Made by a program: the position numbers and the translations under genes
Notes under the pieces: generated by a model
What the model saw: the letters and a program-made list of their open reading frames with translations, nothing else
What the model was told of the DNA's origin: nothing
Databases searched by the model: none
Shown here: positions 36,969-48,455 of the stretch, one piece after another
Position numbering within the stretch: the stretch's first letter is position 1
How the letters are laid out: every line of letters begins with the position of its first letter
DNA from: Lichenicola cladoniae
GTDB lineage: Bacteria > Pseudomonadota > Alphaproteobacteria > Acetobacterales > Acetobacteraceae
Assembly (NCBI RefSeq): GCF_013201075.1
Contig: NZ_CP053708.1
Span: 4,531,501-4,595,500 of the forward strand
Length of the DNA: 64,000 bases
Reading direction: 5' to 3'

Positions 36969-39947
36969 ATGGCAGCCGATCCGGACGATATCGGCGCACT
37001 CCGTGCAGCTCTGCGAGCACGCGGCGGTGCCGGCGGTCCGACCGCGTGGCGCAGCCTGGAAGACCTGGCCGGGACGCCCGCCTTCCGCCGTTTCCTGAAG
37101 GCCGAGTATCCGGGCGTCGCCAATGTTGCAGGCCCGGGCTCGACGCTGCTCGGCAGCCCGATCGATCGCCGGCGCTTCTTCCGGGTCATGGCTGCCTCGC
37201 TGGCACTGGCCGGGCTCGCCGGTTGCGACGACGACAGCGACACCGATGGCCGCACCGAGGAAATACCCTACGTCCGCGACCCCGCGCATATCATTGCCAG
37301 CACGAACACGCGGTATGCCACGGCGACGCTGACCGACGGGTTCGCCAACGGCGTGCATGTCGTCACCCGCAACGGACGCCCGCACAAGATCGAGAGCAAC
37401 ACCGAGCATCCCTGGACACGTGGCGGGACCGACGTGCTCGGACAGGCCTCGATCCTCGGACTTTACGATCCGTTCCGCTCGCAGACCGTGCTGCGGTCCG
37501 GCCGGCCCACCGACTGGGACACGTTCCGGGCGATGATGCTGGCGCCGATCGCCGTCGCGCGGGCGCGGCAGGGCGACGGATTGCGCCTGCTGACCGGGCC
37601 GATTACCTCGCCGTCCCTGGCGGCGCAGATCGCCCGGTTCCACACCGAACTTCCCGGCCTGCACTGGCACAGCCACGAACCAATCTCGCGTGCCCCGATA
37701 CGCGACGGCAGCCAGCAGGCGTTCGGCCGATCGCTGGAAACACGCTGGCGCTTCGACAAGGCCCATGTCGTTGTGGCGCTCGACGGGGATTTCCTCGATC
37801 CTGGCCCGCAGCAGGTCGGCGCCTCGCGCGACTGGATCGAGGCACGCCGCGCATCCGCCAGGTCCGCAACCCTGTTGACGCTGCATTCGTTCAGCCCGAC
37901 GCCCAGCCTGACCAGCGCGAAGGCCGATTATCACGCACCGATGTCCGCGCGCGAAATCGCCAGCCTTGCCGACTGTCTCGCCACCGGCCAGGCCTGGACC
38001 GGCCCGGCATCGGCGGCGGTGCAGCAGGCGATCGCCGCGCTGGAAGGCGCCCGGGGCCAGGGCATCGTGCATGTCGGCGTGTCGCAACCGGCTTCGGTGC
38101 ATGCGGCTGTCCATCGCGCCAATGCCCGCCTTGGGAATCTCGGTGCGAGCGTGCTGCAAACCGAGAGCCCGGTCGCGGCAGCCGAGGATGTCGCATCGCT
38201 GCTGGCCGCGATGCAGGCGGGACAGGTGCAGACGCTGGTGATGATCGGCACCAACCCGCTCTACGACATGCCGGCCGATCTCGATTTCGCAGCCCGGCTC
38301 GAACATGTACCGCTCAAGATCCATGCTGGCGACTACGCGGACGAGACCGCGGAATCCTGCGACTGGCACCTTCCGCTGGCTCATCCGCTGGAGGCCTGGG
38401 GCGATGCACGCGCCTTCGACGGCACCGTGTCGCTGATGCAGCCGACGATCGCGCCGTTCTATGAAGGAAGGTCGCCGCAGGAGATCCTGTCGTTGCTGAC
38501 CGACCCCGAGCCGCAAAGCGGTCAGGCGCTGCTGAAGGCCTATTGGGGAACCCAGTGGGGCGACGCCACCGACAATCGCTGGCATTTGTCGCTACGCCGG
38601 GGCTTCGTTGCCGACAGCGCGTTCGCGCCGGTGCCGGTGTCGCTTATCCGGGCAAGCACCTCGCCGGTGGCCGCACCCGACGCCGCCGGGCTCGAACTGC
38701 TGTTCCGTCCAGACCCGAGCATCCGCGACGGCGCCAGCATCAACGCCAACAATGCGTGGCTGCAGGAACTTCCCAAGCCGCTCAGCAAGATCGTCTGGGA
38801 AAACGTGGTGGCGATCTCGCCGCGCCTGGCGCAGCGCGAGGGGCTCGGCAATGGCGACCTGGTGACGCTGGAGGCCGGTGGACATCGCATCGAGGCACCG
38901 GTCTGGATCACGCCGGGACAGGCGGAGAACACCCTGACGATGACGCTGGGGTATGGCCGGCGCACCGCCGACATGCTGGCGACAAATCTCGGCTACGACG
39001 CCTATGCGTTGCAGCGCGGCGCCACGCCCTGGGGCCGCGACGACGCGACGCTGCGGAGAACCGGCCGCCGCGCGCAGATCGCGACGACGCAGGACCATTC
39101 CTCGATGGAAGGCCACGAGTTCGTCCGGATGCAGCAGCCCGGTGCGCGCCAGAACGACGAGGCCTCGCTGAAACCGGCCACGCTGTATGCCTCGGGCGGA
39201 GTCGAGAAGCCGGGCGATGGCCGTGCCTGGGGCATGGTGATCGATCTCGACAGCTGCATCGGCTGCAATGCCTGCGTGGTCGCCTGCCAGTCCGAGAACA
39301 ACATCGCCGTGGTCGGCAAGGACCAGGTGATGCAGGGGCGCGAAATGCACTGGCTGCGGATCGACCGCTATTACGAAGGCGATCTCGATGCGCCTGATAC
39401 GCGGTTCCAGCCGGTGCCGTGCATGCATTGCGAGGACGCGCCCTGCGAAGTCGGCTGCCCGGTGGAAGCCACGCTGCACGACCATGAAGGGCTGAACCTT
39501 ATGGTCTACAACCGGTGCGTCGGCACCCGCGCGTGCTCCGGCTACTGCCCGTACAAGGTGCGGCACTTCAACTACCTGGATTATTCCGCCGGCGCGAAAC
39601 CATCGATACAGGCCGGGCGCAATCCCGACGTCACCGTCCGCGCCATCGGCGTGATGGAGAAATGCACCTACTGCGTGCAGCGGATCGCCGAGGCGCGGAT
39701 CGACAGCGACAAGTCCGGACAGCCGATTGCGGATGGCGTGGTACAGACCGCCTGCCAGACATCGTGCCCGACCCGCGCGATCAGTTTCGGCAACCTGGAG
39801 GACCCGACCGCGCAGGTCACGGCGCAACGGCGTGACGACCGGAACTACGCCCTGCTCGGCGAACTCGGGGTCAAGCCGCGCACCACCTATCTCGCCGGGC
39901 TATTGCCGCCGGCGACGACGCAGCCTGCGACCGACGGCAAGTCGTGA
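36969..39947 (+). CDS. actB: Alternative complex III molybdopterin-like/iron-sulfur subunit ActB
   Basis: ActB is a periplasmic fusion of a molybdopterin-oxidoreductase-like domain, which in this complex carries no Mo cofactor, and a ferredoxin-like domain (992 residues). A twin-arginine-like motif DRRRFFRVMAASLALAG lies near residues 57-75. The catalytic-like domain spans about 90-680. The iron-sulfur part (about 750-950) has CIGCNACVVACQ, CMHCEDAPCEVGCP, CVGTRACSGYCP and CTYCVQR...CQTSCP, enough for four clusters. AAGGGA lies ahead of ATG 36969. It forms the electron-transfer core between quinol and the ActA/ActE hemes. Confidence 0.93.
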   Translation: MAADPDDIGALRAALRARGGAGGPTAWRSLEDLAGTPAFRRFLKAEYPGVANVAGPGSTLLGSPIDRRRFFRVMAASLALAGLAGCDDDSDTDGRTEEIPYVRDPAHIIASTNTRYATATLTDGFANGVHVVTRNGRPHKIESNTEHPWTRGGTDVLGQASILGLYDPFRSQTVLRSGRPTDWDTFRAMMLAPIAVARARQGDGLRLLTGPITSPSLAAQIARFHTELPGLHWHSHEPISRAPIRDGSQQAFGRSLETRWRFDKAHVVVALDGDFLDPGPQQVGASRDWIEARRASARSATLLTLHSFSPTPSLTSAKADYHAPMSAREIASLADCLATGQAWTGPASAAVQQAIAALEGARGQGIVHVGVSQPASVHAAVHRANARLGNLGASVLQTESPVAAAEDVASLLAAMQAGQVQTLVMIGTNPLYDMPADLDFAARLEHVPLKIHAGDYADETAESCDWHLPLAHPLEAWGDARAFDGTVSLMQPTIAPFYEGRSPQEILSLLTDPEPQSGQALLKAYWGTQWGDATDNRWHLSLRRGFVADSAFAPVPVSLIRASTSPVAAPDAAGLELLFRPDPSIRDGASINANNAWLQELPKPLSKIVWENVVAISPRLAQREGLGNGDLVTLEAGGHRIEAPVWITPGQAENTLTMTLGYGRRTADMLATNLGYDAYALQRGATPWGRDDATLRRTGRRAQIATTQDHSSMEGHEFVRMQQPGARQNDEASLKPATLYASGGVEKPGDGRAWGMVIDLDSCIGCNACVVACQSENNIAVVGKDQVMQGREMHWLRIDRYYEGDLDAPDTRFQPVPCMHCEDAPCEVGCPVEATLHDHEGLNLMVYNRCVGTRACSGYCPYKVRHFNYLDYSAGAKPSIQAGRNPDVTVRAIGVMEKCTYCVQRIAEARIDSDKSGQPIADGVVQTACQTSCPTRAISFGNLEDPTAQVTAQRRDDRNYALLGELGVKPRTTYLAGLLPPATTQPATDGKS

Positions 39948-41914
39948 CCATGAAGAACGACATGCCGTCCGGCACCACTGCGTTCCTGGACCCGCAGGAG
40001 ACCTACGAGAGCATCGGCCTGCAGGTGGAGCAGGCGACGTTCGGCGGTATCGGCCTGACATGGTGGCTGGCGCTGCTGGCAGCACTCGGATTGATCGGTG
40101 TCCTCGTCGTATCCGTGCTCTGGCTGCTGTATGAAGGCGTCGGCATCTGGGGCAACAACGTCCCGGTCACCTGGGCGCTCGACATTGTCGGATACGACTG
40201 GTGGATCGGCCTCGCGACCGGCTCGCTCGGGATCTCGGTCATCCTGTTGCTGCTGAACCAGGGATGGCGCAGCTCGATCAGCCGTATCAGCGAAACCGTC
40301 GCGGTGCTGGCGGCGGTCGCGGCCGCGATCTACCCGATCATCCATCTGGGGCGGCCATGGTTCTTCTACTGGAACCTGCCCTATCCGAACACGCTGCTGT
40401 TGTGGCCGCAGTTTCGCAGTCCGCTGTACTGGGACGCGATCGACATCGTCAGCTACCTGACCATCAGCGTATCGTTCTGGTATCTCGGCATGCTGCCGGA
40501 TTTCGCCAGCCTTCGCGATCGCGCCATCGACCGCATGCATGCCGAGGATGCGGGCAAGTTCGCGAAACGGGTGGCCCAAGCCTATGGCGTCGCAGCACTG
40601 GGCTGGCGCGGTTCGGCGGCGCATTGGCATCGCTGGAGCCTGGCGCTGCGCACCATCGGCCTGCTCGGGCTGATCGTCGTCGTCTCGTTGCAGACCGGCG
40701 CCGCAGTGATGTTTGCGGGCAGTCTCGAGCCGGGCTGGCACGACACGATGATGCCGGTCACCTTCGTTATCGACGCGCTGTTTTCCGGGATCGCCGCGAC
40801 AGCGGTGGTCATCGTCTTGCTGCGCAGCGCCTTCTCGCTCGGCGGCCTGATCACGAGTGCCCATCTCGACCGGCTGGCCTGGCTGCTGCTCGGGTTCGGG
40901 CTTGCCGATCTCTATTGCCTGGCCACCGAGAATTTCGGCACCCTGATCACCGGCGACAGCTACGCGATGTCGGCCCTCGGGCAGCGAGTGCATGGGCCGC
41001 ATGCCTGGGCGTTCTGGATCATGCTGCTCGCGGCGATCGTGCCGGTGCAGCTGTTCTGGCTGCGTGGTGCGCGAAAAGCCGCACCGTTGCTGCTGCTCGT
41101 CGGGCTGTCGGTCTGCATCGGCAGTTGGGCCGACCATTTCATGGTCATCGTCGCCACGCTGCAGCGCGATTTCCTGCCGTCCGTCGACAAGGGCTACAGC
41201 ATCGGCATCTGGGGCGCCGCCACCTTCGCCGGCTCCTGCGGCCTGTTCCTGTTCCTGCTGCTGCTCGGGCTTCGGGTGCTGCCGATCCTGTCGCTGGTCG
41301 AGACGCGCAGGCTGACCCATCCGGGTGCGGAATCCACACGCACGCCGGTCGCCTCCGACACGCTCGACCTGCCCAAGGATGCACCGATCTGGGGCGTGGC
41401 CGGTGAGTTTGCAGAAGCCTCGGACATGATTGACGCAGCTCGGTCCCTGCGCGGCCGCAGGCTCGGCCGCGTCGACCTCTATTCGCCGCTGCCGGTTACC
41501 GACGCGCCCGCGGTGCTCGGAATGTCGCGCCGGCCGATCCAGCCCTTTGCCGTGGCCGGGGTGATCGTCGGTGCGGCCGCGATGATGGGGATGTGCCTCT
41601 ACGCCACCGGCTACGACTACGTCTTCAACATCGGCGGACGGCCGCGTTTTTCCTGGCCGGCCTTCATGGTGCCCACGGTCTCGTTCGCGATGATGGCCGG
41701 CACGATCGCCACGGTGGCCGCGATGCTGTTCCAGAACCGGCTGCCCCGGCTCAACCACCCGGCCTTCAACATCCCCGGGATCGGCGGTGCCAGCCGGGAC
41801 CGGTTCTTCCTGGTGGTCGAGAAGCAGGGCGAGGACTTCGATGCCGGCCGCGTGGAACTCGCCTTCCAGGCGCTGCCGGAGCGTCCGCTCGTGGTGCATC
41901 GGGTGCGGCGATGA
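39944..41914 (+). CDS. actC: Fused ActC-ActD subunit of alternative complex III
   Basis: One 656-residue protein carries two normally separate subunits. Residues 1 to about 455 are ActC, an NrfD/PsrC-like quinol-binding membrane protein with about ten helices (WWLALLAALGLIGVLVVSVL; HGPHAWAFWIMLLAAIVPVQ). A linker follows. From about residue 480 to the end is the ActD/DUF3341 domain (APIWGVAGEF, LRGRRLGRVDLYSPLPV, two helices, and FFLVVEKQGEDFD). GTG 39944 overlaps the actB stop; ATG 39950 is the alternative. No internal stop, ribosome site or restart ATG is evident at the junction, so a true fusion is likely. It overlaps actE by four bases. Confidence 0.9.
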   Translation: MTMKNDMPSGTTAFLDPQETYESIGLQVEQATFGGIGLTWWLALLAALGLIGVLVVSVLWLLYEGVGIWGNNVPVTWALDIVGYDWWIGLATGSLGISVILLLLNQGWRSSISRISETVAVLAAVAAAIYPIIHLGRPWFFYWNLPYPNTLLLWPQFRSPLYWDAIDIVSYLTISVSFWYLGMLPDFASLRDRAIDRMHAEDAGKFAKRVAQAYGVAALGWRGSAAHWHRWSLALRTIGLLGLIVVVSLQTGAAVMFAGSLEPGWHDTMMPVTFVIDALFSGIAATAVVIVLLRSAFSLGGLITSAHLDRLAWLLLGFGLADLYCLATENFGTLITGDSYAMSALGQRVHGPHAWAFWIMLLAAIVPVQLFWLRGARKAAPLLLLVGLSVCIGSWADHFMVIVATLQRDFLPSVDKGYSIGIWGAATFAGSCGLFLFLLLLGLRVLPILSLVETRRLTHPGAESTRTPVASDTLDLPKDAPIWGVAGEFAEASDMIDAARSLRGRRLGRVDLYSPLPVTDAPAVLGMSRRPIQPFAVAGVIVGAAAMMGMCLYATGYDYVFNIGGRPRFSWPAFMVPTVSFAMMAGTIATVAAMLFQNRLPRLNHPAFNIPGIGGASRDRFFLVVEKQGEDFDAGRVELAFQALPERPLVVHRVRR

Positions 41915-42471
41915 TCCGACGCCGGCCGCGCACGCGCATGACCCTGCTGCTGCTCCCGGTGCTGGCTTTGCTGCCGGCGGGCTGCAAGCGGCATGACATG
42001 TATAGCCAGGGCAAGGCAAAAACCTGGGACGCCAGCCGGTTCTTTCCCAACCAGCAATCGATGCGCCTGCCGCCCGAGGGCGCGGTGCCGGTCGAGGAAG
42101 CCAATCCCGACGTCGCACAGCCGCCTGTGGCTACCCAGGCGATGCTCGAACGCGGCGAGCAGCGCTTCAACATATTCTGCGCGCCCTGCCATGCGCGCAG
42201 CGGCGACGGCGACGGCATGATCGTGCAGCGCGGCTTCCCGCACCCGCCCTCGTTCAACGGCGACCGGCTGCGCCAGGCATCGGCCCAGCATTTCTATGAC
42301 GTCATCACCAATGGATACGGCGTCATGTACAGCTACGGCGAGCGGGTGAGCTCCGCCGATCGCTGGGCGGTGATCGCCTATATCCGTGCATTGCAGCGCA
42401 GCCAGGGGACTCCCGTATCCGCACTGACCGCGCAGGACCACGCGGCACTCGACGCGGTGCCTACGCAATGA
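41911..42471 (+). CDS. actE: Alternative complex III cytochrome c lipoprotein ActE
   Basis: ActE is the monoheme cytochrome c subunit of alternative complex III. This 186-residue protein has a signal sequence with lipobox LPAGC (Cys near 25), so it is a periplasmic membrane-attached lipoprotein. The MYSQGKAKTWDASRFFPN block is typical of ActE. The heme site is CAPCH near residue 91, followed by the axial-Met region (NGYGVMYSYGERV). It starts by ATGA overlap with the actCD stop and ends by ATGA overlap with actF. It is the likely exit point for electrons to the neighbouring caa3 oxidase (inference). Confidence 0.92.
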   Translation: MIRRRPRTRMTLLLLPVLALLPAGCKRHDMYSQGKAKTWDASRFFPNQQSMRLPPEGAVPVEEANPDVAQPPVATQAMLERGEQRFNIFCAPCHARSGDGDGMIVQRGFPHPPSFNGDRLRQASAQHFYDVITNGYGVMYSYGERVSSADRWAVIAYIRALQRSQGTPVSALTAQDHAALDAVPTQ

Positions 42472-43511
42472 ACCGCCGGCCGTTGCTGATTCTGGGGACC
42501 GGGCTGGTGCTGCTGCTGGTGCTGCTCGTTGTCGGCCTGGCTGGCGTGCGGGTGATGCCATCGTATCTTTCTGCCTGGCTGTTCGTGATGTCGGTGCCGA
42601 TGGGCGCCTTGCTGCTGGTCAGCGGCCTGGAGGCCCTCGGAACGCAGGCGATGCCGGCGTCGGACCATTCGCCAACGCTGGCGACGCTGCTGCCGCCCTT
42701 ACAGATGTTGCTGCCGCTGCTGCCCGTGGTTGCAATGTGCGGCCTGCCAATCCTGCTGCTGTCTCCCACCCTCTACGACCCGGCCGCATGGCCCGCCGGG
42801 GGGATCGGCCGCGGCTGGTTTGCGCATGGTCCGTTCAGCGTGCGGATGGTGGTGTTTCTCGCGGCCTGGAGCGTTCTGGCTCTGCTATTCAGCGTACCGG
42901 CGCGGTCCGGCAGCCGTCCCGGCCTCGCCGGCTTCACCTTCGCGATCGTGCTCGTAACCGGCACCCTTGCGGCGTTCGACTGGACGATGGCGGTCCAGCC
43001 GGGCATTGCCTCGTCCTCGTTTGGATTGCTGGTGCTGGCCGGCGGCGCGGTCTCGGCCGTTGCCGTTGCCAGCCTGCTGCCGGTTCCGGGTTCGCGCAGC
43101 TTCGCAATACCCCTGCTGTCGATGCTGGCAATCTGGATGTTCCTGCATTTCAGCCAGTTCCTGGTGATCTGGTCGGCAAATAAGCCCGACGAGGCGACCT
43201 GGTATCTGCAGCGGATCGGCGGGTTCGGTGCAGTCTGGCTGTGGTTCGCGACGCTGATGTTCGTGCTGGCCCTGGTGCTGTTGCTGCCGAACCGCGAGGC
43301 CTGGCGACGACCTGTAACGATCGTTGCCAGCCTGGCGCTGCTGGTCCGGCTGCTCGAAAGCTTCTGGCTGATCACCCCGGCTTTTCGCGGCAGCTTTTCC
43401 GTGTCGATCGTCGATGTGCTTGCCGTGTGCGGCCTGGTTGCGGTGGTCGTCGGCGTTCGAATCGGTGGCTGGCTGCCGGCAGGCAGGGGACATCGTCATG
43501 TCCGCACCTGA
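42468..43511 (+). CDS. actF: Alternative complex III membrane subunit ActF
   Basis: ActF is the second large quinol-side membrane subunit, structurally like the ActC core. This 347-residue protein shows about nine to ten hydrophobic helices, beginning LLILGTGLVLLLVLLVVGLA and including FLHFSQFLVIWSANKPDEATWY, a conserved block of this family. It has no heme motif. The start overlaps the actE stop as ATGA, and the end overlaps the next gene by 14 bases. Confidence 0.88.
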   Translation: MNRRPLLILGTGLVLLLVLLVVGLAGVRVMPSYLSAWLFVMSVPMGALLLVSGLEALGTQAMPASDHSPTLATLLPPLQMLLPLLPVVAMCGLPILLLSPTLYDPAAWPAGGIGRGWFAHGPFSVRMVVFLAAWSVLALLFSVPARSGSRPGLAGFTFAIVLVTGTLAAFDWTMAVQPGIASSSFGLLVLAGGAVSAVAVASLLPVPGSRSFAIPLLSMLAIWMFLHFSQFLVIWSANKPDEATWYLQRIGGFGAVWLWFATLMFVLALVLLLPNREAWRRPVTIVASLALLVRLLESFWLITPAFRGSFSVSIVDVLAVCGLVAVVVGVRIGGWLPAGRGHRHVRT

Positions 43512-44046
43512 ACAGAAACAAGGTCATCGCCGTCGCAACGGGATGGTGCTGCTGTTCGCCGGCGCCATCGGCGGGGTAAGCGCGCTGGTGATGGGAAAGG
43601 CCGCCCGACGCCGGTTCCAGGCGACCGGCGACGACCCGTTCGGCGAGGAAACCGGTCGCGGCGAGCCCGCGACGCCGCCCGCTCGACAGGCCCTCGAGAA
43701 GGGGTTCGAGACCGAGGATATGAGTGCGGCCACGATGGGCATGCTGACGGTCGGGCTCGGGGTCGCGATCGCTGTCGCGATCTGGCTGATGGTGATCATG
43801 CTGCAGGGCTTCAGGGCGGATCGTCGCGAGGCGCCACCGCTTACGGCACAGCAGACCGCGCCGCTCGAACCGCCATCGCCGCGTGTGCAGAAGGACCCGC
43901 TGGGCGATATCGCGGCGCTACGGCAGCGCGAAAACGTGCTGCTGAACCACTATGGATGGGTGGATGCGACCCACCAGCGTGCCCGTATCCCGATCGGCGT
44001 CGCGGTGAGCCGTACCATCGGCCAGAGGCTCGATAGCGCGCCATGA
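43498..44046 (+). CDS. Membrane protein with YGWVD/RIPI motif, act-cox operon
   Basis: This 182-residue protein has two hydrophobic segments (about 17-34 and 78-100) and a C-terminal soluble tail with LNHYGWVDATHQRARIPIGVAV. The YGWVD...RIPI pattern recurs in small proteins next to cytochrome oxidase or alternative complex III operons (recollection). The start ATG 43498 follows AGGGGA and lies inside the actF end. Its own end overlaps coxB by four bases. It has no metal-binding motif, and the operon contains no Sco or CtaG gene. A role in assembly or as an accessory subunit linking the two complexes is inference. Confidence 0.7.
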   Translation: MSAPEQKQGHRRRNGMVLLFAGAIGGVSALVMGKAARRRFQATGDDPFGEETGRGEPATPPARQALEKGFETEDMSAATMGMLTVGLGVAIAVAIWLMVIMLQGFRADRREAPPLTAQQTAPLEPPSPRVQKDPLGDIAALRQRENVLLNHYGWVDATHQRARIPIGVAVSRTIGQRLDSAP

Positions 44047-45034
44047 ACGGGCAATCCCCGGGCCCGTCGGATTACCCGCTGCTGCTGTGGCCGCAGGCGG
44101 CATCGGCGGACGCGGTGCAGTCGGACCACCTGATCTGGAGCTTCACGCTCCTGACCCTGGTGCTGACGGTGCCGATATTCCTGTCGATCGCCTGGTTCGC
44201 CTTTCACTTCCGGGCCGGCAAGGAAGCGCACCGGCAATATTCGGACAAGCGAAGCCGCCTGCTCGAGGTGAGCTGGATGCTGATCCCGTTCCTGCTCACG
44301 CTCGGGTTCTTCTACTGGGGCGCCAAGCTGTTCGACCGGCACAAGCACGCACCGGCGAATGCGCTCCGGATCGAGGCGATCGGCCGGCAATGGATGTGGA
44401 AGTTCCAGCATCCGGGTGGGCAGGCCGAGATCAACGACCTGCATGTGCCGACCGGCCAGCCGATCCTGATCAACATGATCTCGCAGGACGTCATCCACGC
44501 ATTGTACCTTCCGGCGCTGCGCATCCAGATGGAGACGTTGCCGGGCCGCTATACCCAGCTCTGGTTCAAGGCCGACAAGCCCGGCGTGTATCGGCTCTAT
44601 TGCTCGGAGTATTGCGGCACCGATCACTCCAAGATGGACGGCCTGCTGACGATCATGACACCGACCGACTATTCAAACTGGCTCCGTCGCAGCGGTAACT
44701 CAACGTCGCTCGCATCGCAGGGCAAGATGCTGTTCTCGTCCTATGGTTGCGCCGGCTGTCATGACCAGGGCTCGGTCGTCCGGGCGCCGTCGCTGGCCGG
44801 CCTGTTCGGCAGCCCGGTGCCGCTCGAGGCGGGCGGCACGCTCATCGCCGGCGACGGCTATATCCGCGACAAAATTCTCTATCCCGATCACAACCTGATC
44901 GCCGGATACAAGCAGGTGATGCCGTCCTTCAAGGGCGTGGTGCAGGAGGGCGACCTCGTACTGCTCACTGCCTACATCAAGTCGCTTCCCGCACCCGGCG
45001 CCGCCGGCTCGACCCCCGGACCGGAGAAGACCCA

Positions 45035-45038
<4 letters not shown>
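44043..45038 (+). CDS. coxB: Cytochrome c oxidase subunit II with fused cytochrome c domain (caa3 type)
   Basis: This 331-residue subunit II accepts electrons at the periplasmic face. Two N-terminal helices (about 30-55 and 75-97) anchor a cupredoxin domain. The CuA ligands are visible as His in DVIHALYL, and Cys, Cys, His and Met in [14 protein letters not shown]-terminal cytochrome c domain (about 225-320) has CAGCH and a Met-containing VMPSFKG segment, defining the caa3 class. ATGA overlaps join it to both neighbours. There is no separate cytochrome c gene in the operon, so the fused domain may take electrons directly from alternative complex III. Confidence 0.95.
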
Positions 45039-46701
<1,663 letters not shown>

Positions 46702-46705
<4 letters not shown>

Positions 46706-47382
46706 GCGGCACGGTCGCCCATCTCAATACCGGTCCGACAGCGGAAGTCGGGCTCGAGCGCGAGGAACATTTCACCACCGACGGGCAGCAGATCCATGCC
46801 GCGAAATTCGGCCTGTGGTGCTGGCTGCTGACCGAACTCCTGCTGTTCGCGGGCCTGTTCCTGACGGCTCTGGTCCTGCGCATCATGCATCCGCAGGCGG
46901 TCACCGAGGTCGCCAAGCACCTGAAGTTCTGGATCGGCGCCACCAATACCGCCGTGCTGATCGTGTCCAGTTTCACCATGTCCGGGGCGATCGAGCTGTC
47001 CCGCCTCGGCTGGCAGCGCGGTATGGTGCGCTGCATGTTGGCGACCGCAGCGCTCGGATCGCTGTTCCTGGTGCTGAAGGGATACGAGTATTACGAGGAC
47101 TGGGACGAGCACATGATGCCGTTCCTGTCGTCGCGTCCGTACGTGTTGACACAGGACCCATCCAGCAGGCTCTTTACCGACCTCTACTATATAACTACCG
47201 GGCTGCACGGGCTGCATCTGTTGACCGGCGTGTCGATCCTGCTGGTCATGACATGGATGGCGAGCCGGCCCGGCTTCCTCGGCCGGCGTCAGAACCGGAT
47301 CGAGATCTTCGGCCTGTACTGGCACTTCATCGACCTGATCTGGATTATCGTGTTCCCGGTCCTCTACGTGTTGAACCGCTGA
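46702..47382 (+). CDS. coxC: Cytochrome c oxidase subunit III
   Basis: This heme-copper oxidase subunit III (226 residues) has five predicted helices ([41 protein letters not shown]-type end [17 protein letters not shown]). [12 protein letters not shown] is a family block. It stabilises subunit I and the oxygen-entry path. A GTG start at 46702 overlaps the coxA stop. The length matches short caa3-type subunit III lacking the two extra N-terminal helices. Confidence 0.93.
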
Positions 47383-47687
47383 TGGCACTCGTCGCGCTTA
47401 CCGAAGCAGACCGCCGCCTGCTCTGGTCCAAGATGCGTACGCCGGCGATCGTGCTGGTCGTGCTGCTGCTCATGCTCGGCACGATCGTGCTGCTGGGCGC
47501 CTGGCTGCCGTTCCGACAGGCCTGGATCATCGAAGCAGTGCTTACCCTGCTCATGGTCGGGACAGTGTTGATCGTCTCGATGGAGCTCGGCGCGGAGCCC
47601 CCGATCATCCGCTTCTTCGCCGTCGTCGGCTTCTTCTGGGTCGCCATCCTGTTCGGGATGACGCTGCTGGACTATTTCACGCGCTGA
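47382..47687 (+). CDS. coxD: Cytochrome c oxidase subunit IV
   Basis: This small hydrophobic protein (101 residues) has three helices (AIVLVVLLLMLGTIVLLGAW; IEAVLTLLMVGTVLIVSM; FFAVVGFFWVAILFGMTLLD), matching the prokaryotic caa3 subunit IV layout and position after coxC. The ATG shares its A with the coxC stop (TGATG). It is the last gene of the operon. The next gene, on the opposite strand, ends 19 bases away. Confidence 0.88.
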   Translation: MALVALTEADRRLLWSKMRTPAIVLVVLLLMLGTIVLLGAWLPFRQAWIIEAVLTLLMVGTVLIVSMELGAEPPIIRFFAVVGFFWVAILFGMTLLDYFTR

Positions 47688-47706
47688 CAGTCGCGACCGC
47701 GATGGA

Positions 47707-48342
47707 TCAACGCTGCTGGATCGCCTGCGCCTGACCCGGCTGCGGCTGCGGGACGGGCGACGTCCGATGTGAAAAGCATCCGGCCTCATAGCAACCAATC
47801 AGCGCGACCGCGCCGATGCCGATCGCCACCTTGGTACCGGTCGACATCCCGTGCGATGCAGGCTCGTTGTCCCGACCCGGCCGGCCATCGCCGTCTGTCG
47901 TGTTTCCCAGGGGCCCGAGCGTCACGTTCACGCGCTGGGCCTGCTGTGGCCCGCCCCCGGCCGGCATGTAGTCGACAGCCACCTGACGGCCGGGCGGTAT
48001 CGCTGCGACATAGGCGGCGAAGGTCACGATGCTGGGAAACACCCGGCGATCGATGGCGATGATCTGGTCGCCGACGTCGAACCCAGCCTGGGCACCGGCC
48101 GATCCGGGCCGGACCGCCTTCACCCTCATGATTTCGAAGATCATGCCACCGTCCGAGATCTGCTGGGCTCGCTCGACATCCAGGCCGAGCCTTCCGCCGC
48201 TGTGCGGAAGGCTGGACGCCTCCTGGGGCGAAAGGAGCTGATATCCCATCCGGTTTTCGGCCCGAGCCGGTTGCGGCAGCAACTGCGGAAACAGGAAGGA
48301 TGCCGCCACAAGCGGGCCGACGATGCGTGGTGTCATTTCCAT
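47707..48342 (-). CDS. Exported PDZ-domain protein
   Basis: This 211-residue protein has a signal peptide ending QPARA (about residue 28) and one PDZ domain (about 70-145: MRVKAVRPGSAGAQAGFDVGDQIIAIDRRVF, and VAVDYMPAGGG). There is no protease domain. A short hydrophobic stretch (VAIGIGAVALIGCYEAGCF, about 170-188) and a Pro/Gln-rich tail follow. It is probably a periplasmic or membrane-attached scaffold binding protein C-termini. The start at ATG 48342 could instead be ATG 48336. It converges on the cox operon. Confidence 0.82.
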   Translation of the reverse strand: MEMTPRIVGPLVAASFLFPQLLPQPARAENRMGYQLLSPQEASSLPHSGGRLGLDVERAQQISDGGMIFEIMRVKAVRPGSAGAQAGFDVGDQIIAIDRRVFPSIVTFAAYVAAIPPGRQVAVDYMPAGGGPQQAQRVNVTLGPLGNTTDGDGRPGRDNEPASHGMSTGTKVAIGIGAVALIGCYEAGCFSHRTSPVPQPQPGQAQAIQQR

Positions 48343-48455
48343 TCGTCCCGATGAGTCCGGCGCTCTCGATCAAGCGCGATGAACGACGATGGCTCCGGAA
48401 CAAACCCTGCGATCGGCGGCCGGTGCCAGTATTCCGAATGGGCCCGATCGGCAGG

